This document shows, one piece after another, positions 4,770 through 5,706 of a stretch of DNA of 5,706 bases; the first letter of the stretch is position 1; the number at the start of each line of letters is the position of its first letter. This DNA comes from an uncultured Eubacteriales bacterium (GTDB lineage Bacteria; Bacillota; Clostridia; Oscillospirales; Oscillospiraceae). The notes below the pieces were generated by a model that was not told the origin of the DNA, did not search any database, and saw nothing but the letters and a program-made list of their open reading frames with translations. The position numbers and the translations under genes are program-made. The DNA lies in the NCBI GenBank assembly GCA_900554705.1, contig USIH01000135.1, positions 1 to 5,706 of the forward strand, written 5' to 3'.

Positions 4770-4798
4770 TTGACAAATACGCAAACACGTATTATCAT
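4770..4798 (+). promoter_or_regulatory. Rightward promoter P1
   Basis: TTGACA (4770-4775, perfect), 17-bp spacer, TATCAT (4793-4798, 5 of 6). The expected start is about 4805. It reads rightward, antisense into the second XRE gene, and could continue to the gene at 5359. O2 fills its spacer. Confidence 0.75.
4776..4793. promoter_or_regulatory. Operator O2, inside the P1 spacer
   Basis: AATACG-CAAACA-CGTATT with perfect 6-bp arms. It starts at the first base after the -35 box of P1 and ends on the first base of the -10, so a bound repressor would exclude RNA polymerase. Confidence 0.75.
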
Positions 4799-4807
4799 GG
4801 ATACAGA

Positions 4808-4827
4808 TGATACGCGAACACGTATCA
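4808..4827. promoter_or_regulatory. Operator O3, downstream of the P1 start
   Basis: TGATACG-CGAACA-CGTATCA, the longest perfect arms (7 bp). It lies 33 bp from O2 and just beyond the expected P1 start point (about 4805). The asymmetric centre C-R-A-A-M-A is kept in the same orientation in all three operators. Confidence 0.75.
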
Positions 4828-4848
4828 ATGTCCCTCTTTTGGTGGTAC

Positions 4849-5157
4849 TTATTTTTGTGCGGTCAAGAGCAATTCAACATACTCCCGCACCTTCTCTTTG
4901 TTCGCATCGGTCAGCTTTTCAAAGTTGGGAATCGCTCCGGCTTCTTCGGCAGCAGATTCTTTATCTTCCCTGCCGAGAAGATACGCCACCGATACGCCGA
5001 AGTAGTCGGCGATTTTTTGCACCGTTTCCGCGTTTGGGGTGCTTCCACGTTGACGCCATTGGTCGCAGGTTCCCTTTGGTATCCCCAACTCGTCAAGCAC
5101 ATATTTTTTTGTTCGCTTTTCGCGCTTAACAAGCTCAAGAAATTTATTGTAAAACAT
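4849..5157 (-). CDS. XRE-family repressor (single HTH, 102 aa)
   Basis: Start ATG 5157; upstream GGAG is spaced 10 bases, a weak ribosome site suggesting modest expression. The HTH occupies about residues 4-62: FLELVKREKRTKKYVLDELG, then IPKGTCDQWRQRGSTPNAET as recognition helix and turn, and VQKIADYFGVSVAYLLG, the standard Cro/CI C-terminal helices of Firmicute regulators. An acidic linker (EDKESAAEEAGAIP) leads to a C-terminal helix FEKLTDANKEKVREYVELLL, typical for dimerisation. No protease domain. By position beside promoter P2 it is probably the CI-like repressor of the rightward operon, or the Cro-like partner of the double-HTH protein. It is read leftward toward the other repressor gene, 136 bases away with no terminator visible between, so read-through is possible. 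P1 would produce antisense RNA across its whole length. Confidence 0.9.
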   Translation of the reverse strand: MFYNKFLELVKREKRTKKYVLDELGIPKGTCDQWRQRGSTPNAETVQKIADYFGVSVAYLLGREDKESAAEEAGAIPNFEKLTDANKEKVREYVELLLTAQK

Positions 5158-5175
5158 TACCAAAAAGCTCCATCT

Positions 5176-5197
5176 GAATTTGTGCAAAACAGAGAAA
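5176..5197 (-). repeat. Leader repeat shared by the two repressor genes, copy 2
   Basis: Contains GTGCAAAACAGAGAAA on the plus strand, 19 bases upstream of the single-HTH repressor start, and differs from 4725-4746 at two positions. The equivalent placement before both regulators suggests a duplicated promoter or leader. Confidence 0.6.
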
Positions 5198-5211
5198 GTA
5201 CTCAAATGGTA

Positions 5212-5232
5212 ACTTTTCTATTGACGAAAAGT
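5212..5232. promoter_or_regulatory. Inverted repeat overlapping the P2 -35 box, candidate operator
   Basis: ACTTTTC (5212-5218), 7 bases, GAAAAGT (5226-5232), centred on the -35 hexamer of P2. Best candidate binding site for the single-HTH repressor. It is unlike the operators O1-O3, so the two repressors probably have different specificities. Confidence 0.5.
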
Positions 5233-5249
5233 AAACAATTGGCTATAAT
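5221..5249 (+). promoter_or_regulatory. Rightward promoter P2
   Basis: TTGACG (5221-5226, 5 of 6), 17-bp spacer, TATAAT (5244-5249, perfect). The strongest promoter match in the window; start expected near 5256, giving a leader of about 100 bases before the gene at 5359. Confidence 0.85.
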
Positions 5250-5261
5250 GCAAGTAAACAA
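5229..5261 (+). repeat. Direct repeats flanking the P2 -10 box
   Basis: AAGTAAACAA at 5229-5238 and 5252-5261, on either side of TATAAT. A related AAGTACTCAA lies at 5196-5205, 33 bp before the first copy. These are possible half-sites for a regulator of P2. Confidence 0.45.
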
Positions 5262-5279
5262 ACGGGTACGCAGCTCACT

Positions 5280-5306
5280 TATTCTGTTCCTCACAACAAC
5301 AGAATA
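5280..5306 (+). repeat. Inverted repeat in the P2 leader
   Basis: TATTCTGTT (5280-5288) and AACAGAATA (5298-5306), perfect 9-bp arms with a 9-base loop, in the untranslated leader of the rightward operon. No T-run follows, so it is not a plain terminator. It could be an mRNA structure or a DNA-binding palindrome. Confidence 0.55.
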
Positions 5307-5358
5307 GCACACGGATGTGTACTTGTCAATATTTTATTTTAAGGAAGGGGGTGAAAGG

Positions 5359-5640
5359 ATGGATTTCACCTTGTCCATGGATGCATTACGGGCAGCGGAT
5401 GAGAGCGACGGCGCAAAGCTTTCTGAGCAGTGCGAACGATACTTTTTCCACAAAGCCCAAGACCAGCGCGTTTACTGGGAGCCGACGCGGCAGATCGTGG
5501 AAAATTTGTCACGCCGCGCAGAAGCCGGCGAAAGAGAATCAAAGAAGCAGTCCCGCCGGATTCGGCTGCTGCAAACCGTCACGATGTTACAGAGCTTGTC
5601 GCTCGTATTCCTTGCGCTGCTTATTTTAGCATTGCGATGA
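5359..5640 (+). CDS. Small C-terminally membrane-anchored protein, first gene of the rightward operon
   Basis: I do not recognise this 93-aa protein. ATG 5359 is preceded by AAGGAAGGGGG with about 8-base spacing; an upstream in-frame ATG at 5317 has no ribosome site. Residues 1-50 are soluble and mixed-charge (MDFTLSMDALRAADESDGAK, ERYFFHKAQDQRVYWEPTRQ). Residues 51-69 are strongly charged and basic (RRAEAGERESKKQSRRIR), followed by one hydrophobic segment about 72-92 (VTMLQSLSLVFLALLILAL) that ends the protein. This predicts a tail-anchored membrane protein with the N-terminal domain in the cytoplasm. As the first gene after P2 it would be made early on induction or in low-level lysogenic escape. 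Candidate roles such as superinfection exclusion or host take-over are guesses. Confidence 0.7.
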   Translation: MDFTLSMDALRAADESDGAKLSEQCERYFFHKAQDQRVYWEPTRQIVENLSRRAEAGERESKKQSRRIRLLQTVTMLQSLSLVFLALLILALR

Positions 5641-5706
5641 TGGACAGCGCGAGGGATACCGCCGAGAACACCAACGCGGATACCGCAGACACGCGGGTCA
5701 GGTACA
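5621..5706 (-). CDS. 3' end of a possible small membrane protein (partial)
   Basis: On the minus strand the last 27 complete codons read YLTRVSAVSALVFSAVSLAL and then SIIAMLK before TAA at 5623-5621. This would be a convincing C-terminal transmembrane segment of a gene entering from beyond the window and overlapping the 3' end of the rightward gene by 20 bases. The competing plus-strand reading (ATGATG at 5637, coupled to the upstream stop) would give MMDSARDTAENTNADTADTR, but it has no ribosome site and uses AGG arginine codons otherwise scarce in this block. I prefer the minus-strand gene, but the fragment is too short to be sure. Confidence 0.35.
   Translation of the reverse strand, partial: YLTRVSAVSALVFSAVSLALSIIAMLK

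Noticed and set aside
4713..4784. Longer N-terminus for the double-HTH repressor (ATG 4784)
   Set aside because: It would cover O1 and the P1 -35; the added peptide precedes the conserved NLYNRI start of the domain, and the matching leader repeat at 5176-5197 is also non-coding.
4807..5307. 166-codon rightward frame just downstream of P1
   Set aside because: It is antisense to the single-HTH repressor, has no Shine-Dalgarno sequence, and its Phe/Leu-rich sequence looks like a reversed coding strand. A P1 antisense RNA is more likely than this protein.
1..5706. CRISPR array, insertion sequence, rRNA or complete tRNA
   Set aside because: No regularly spaced repeats with unique spacers, no transposase or terminal inverted repeats, and only a 24-base tRNA 3' fragment.

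Overview
The window reads as temperate-phage DNA. Most of it (about 1380-5706) looks like the lysogeny end of a phage of a gut-type Firmicute (Clostridia, Oscillospirales-like). The evidence is the small strong-Shine-Dalgarno genes, the XRE repressor style, a membrane-anchored HTH protein next to the integrase, and TTGACA/TATAAT-type promoters. The first ~1380 bases are clearly richer in G+C (43 of 60 bases at 121-180, against 35 of 60 in the gene at 1621-1680 and 19 of 60 at 2101-2160). They encode a phage recombination module on the minus strand that could come from a different phage, perhaps of a high-GC host.

Layout. (1) 1-1379, minus strand: a 5'-truncated RusA-type resolvase, a 54-aa unknown, a DUF1351 protein, and the first 18 codons of a gene that may be a RecT/Bet annealing protein. 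The genes are tightly packed or overlapping, each with a good ribosome binding site where visible. (2) About 1368-1391: an abrupt junction. The rusA gene (leftward) and a phage gene (rightward) both lose their 5' ends here, at a perfect GCGGCA-AAGC-TGCCGC inverted repeat. This is either a recombination scar or an assembly/amplification chimera. (3) 1380-1918, plus strand: two genes typical of the distal end of Clostridia phages, the second ferritin-like. (4) 1927-2179: a complete phage attachment site (attP). It has a tRNA 3'-end core (probably tRNA-Ser), a phage-carried terminator, and paired TGCTTAC direct repeats with 12-bp periodicity on each side, which look like integrase arm sites. (5) 2187-3684, minus strand: an operon of a TTG-initiated HTH-transmembrane protein followed by a tyrosine integrase. 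(6) 3685-4225: a long inverted repeat and two small plus-strand genes. (7) 4143-5358: the switch region, with two leftward XRE repressor genes, each preceded by a near-consensus rightward promoter. The first repressor has two fused HTH domains. Three co-oriented palindromic operators spaced exactly 33 bp apart lie upstream of it, one filling the 17-bp spacer of the rightward promoter. (8) 5359-5706: the first gene of the rightward operon (small C-terminally anchored protein) and the 3' end of a possible convergent small membrane protein.

How it works together (inference): integrase acts at the adjacent attP. The arrangement distal genes - attP - int implies a circular or excised phage form, or tandem prophages. 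Lysogeny is probably held by the two XRE proteins acting on P1 (4770-4798) and P2 (5221-5249). P1 points into the 3' end of the second repressor gene, so its transcript would be antisense to that gene before reaching the rightward operon. This nested two-repressor arrangement, with a pseudo-dimeric repressor and a 33-bp operator ladder, is the most interesting part of the window.
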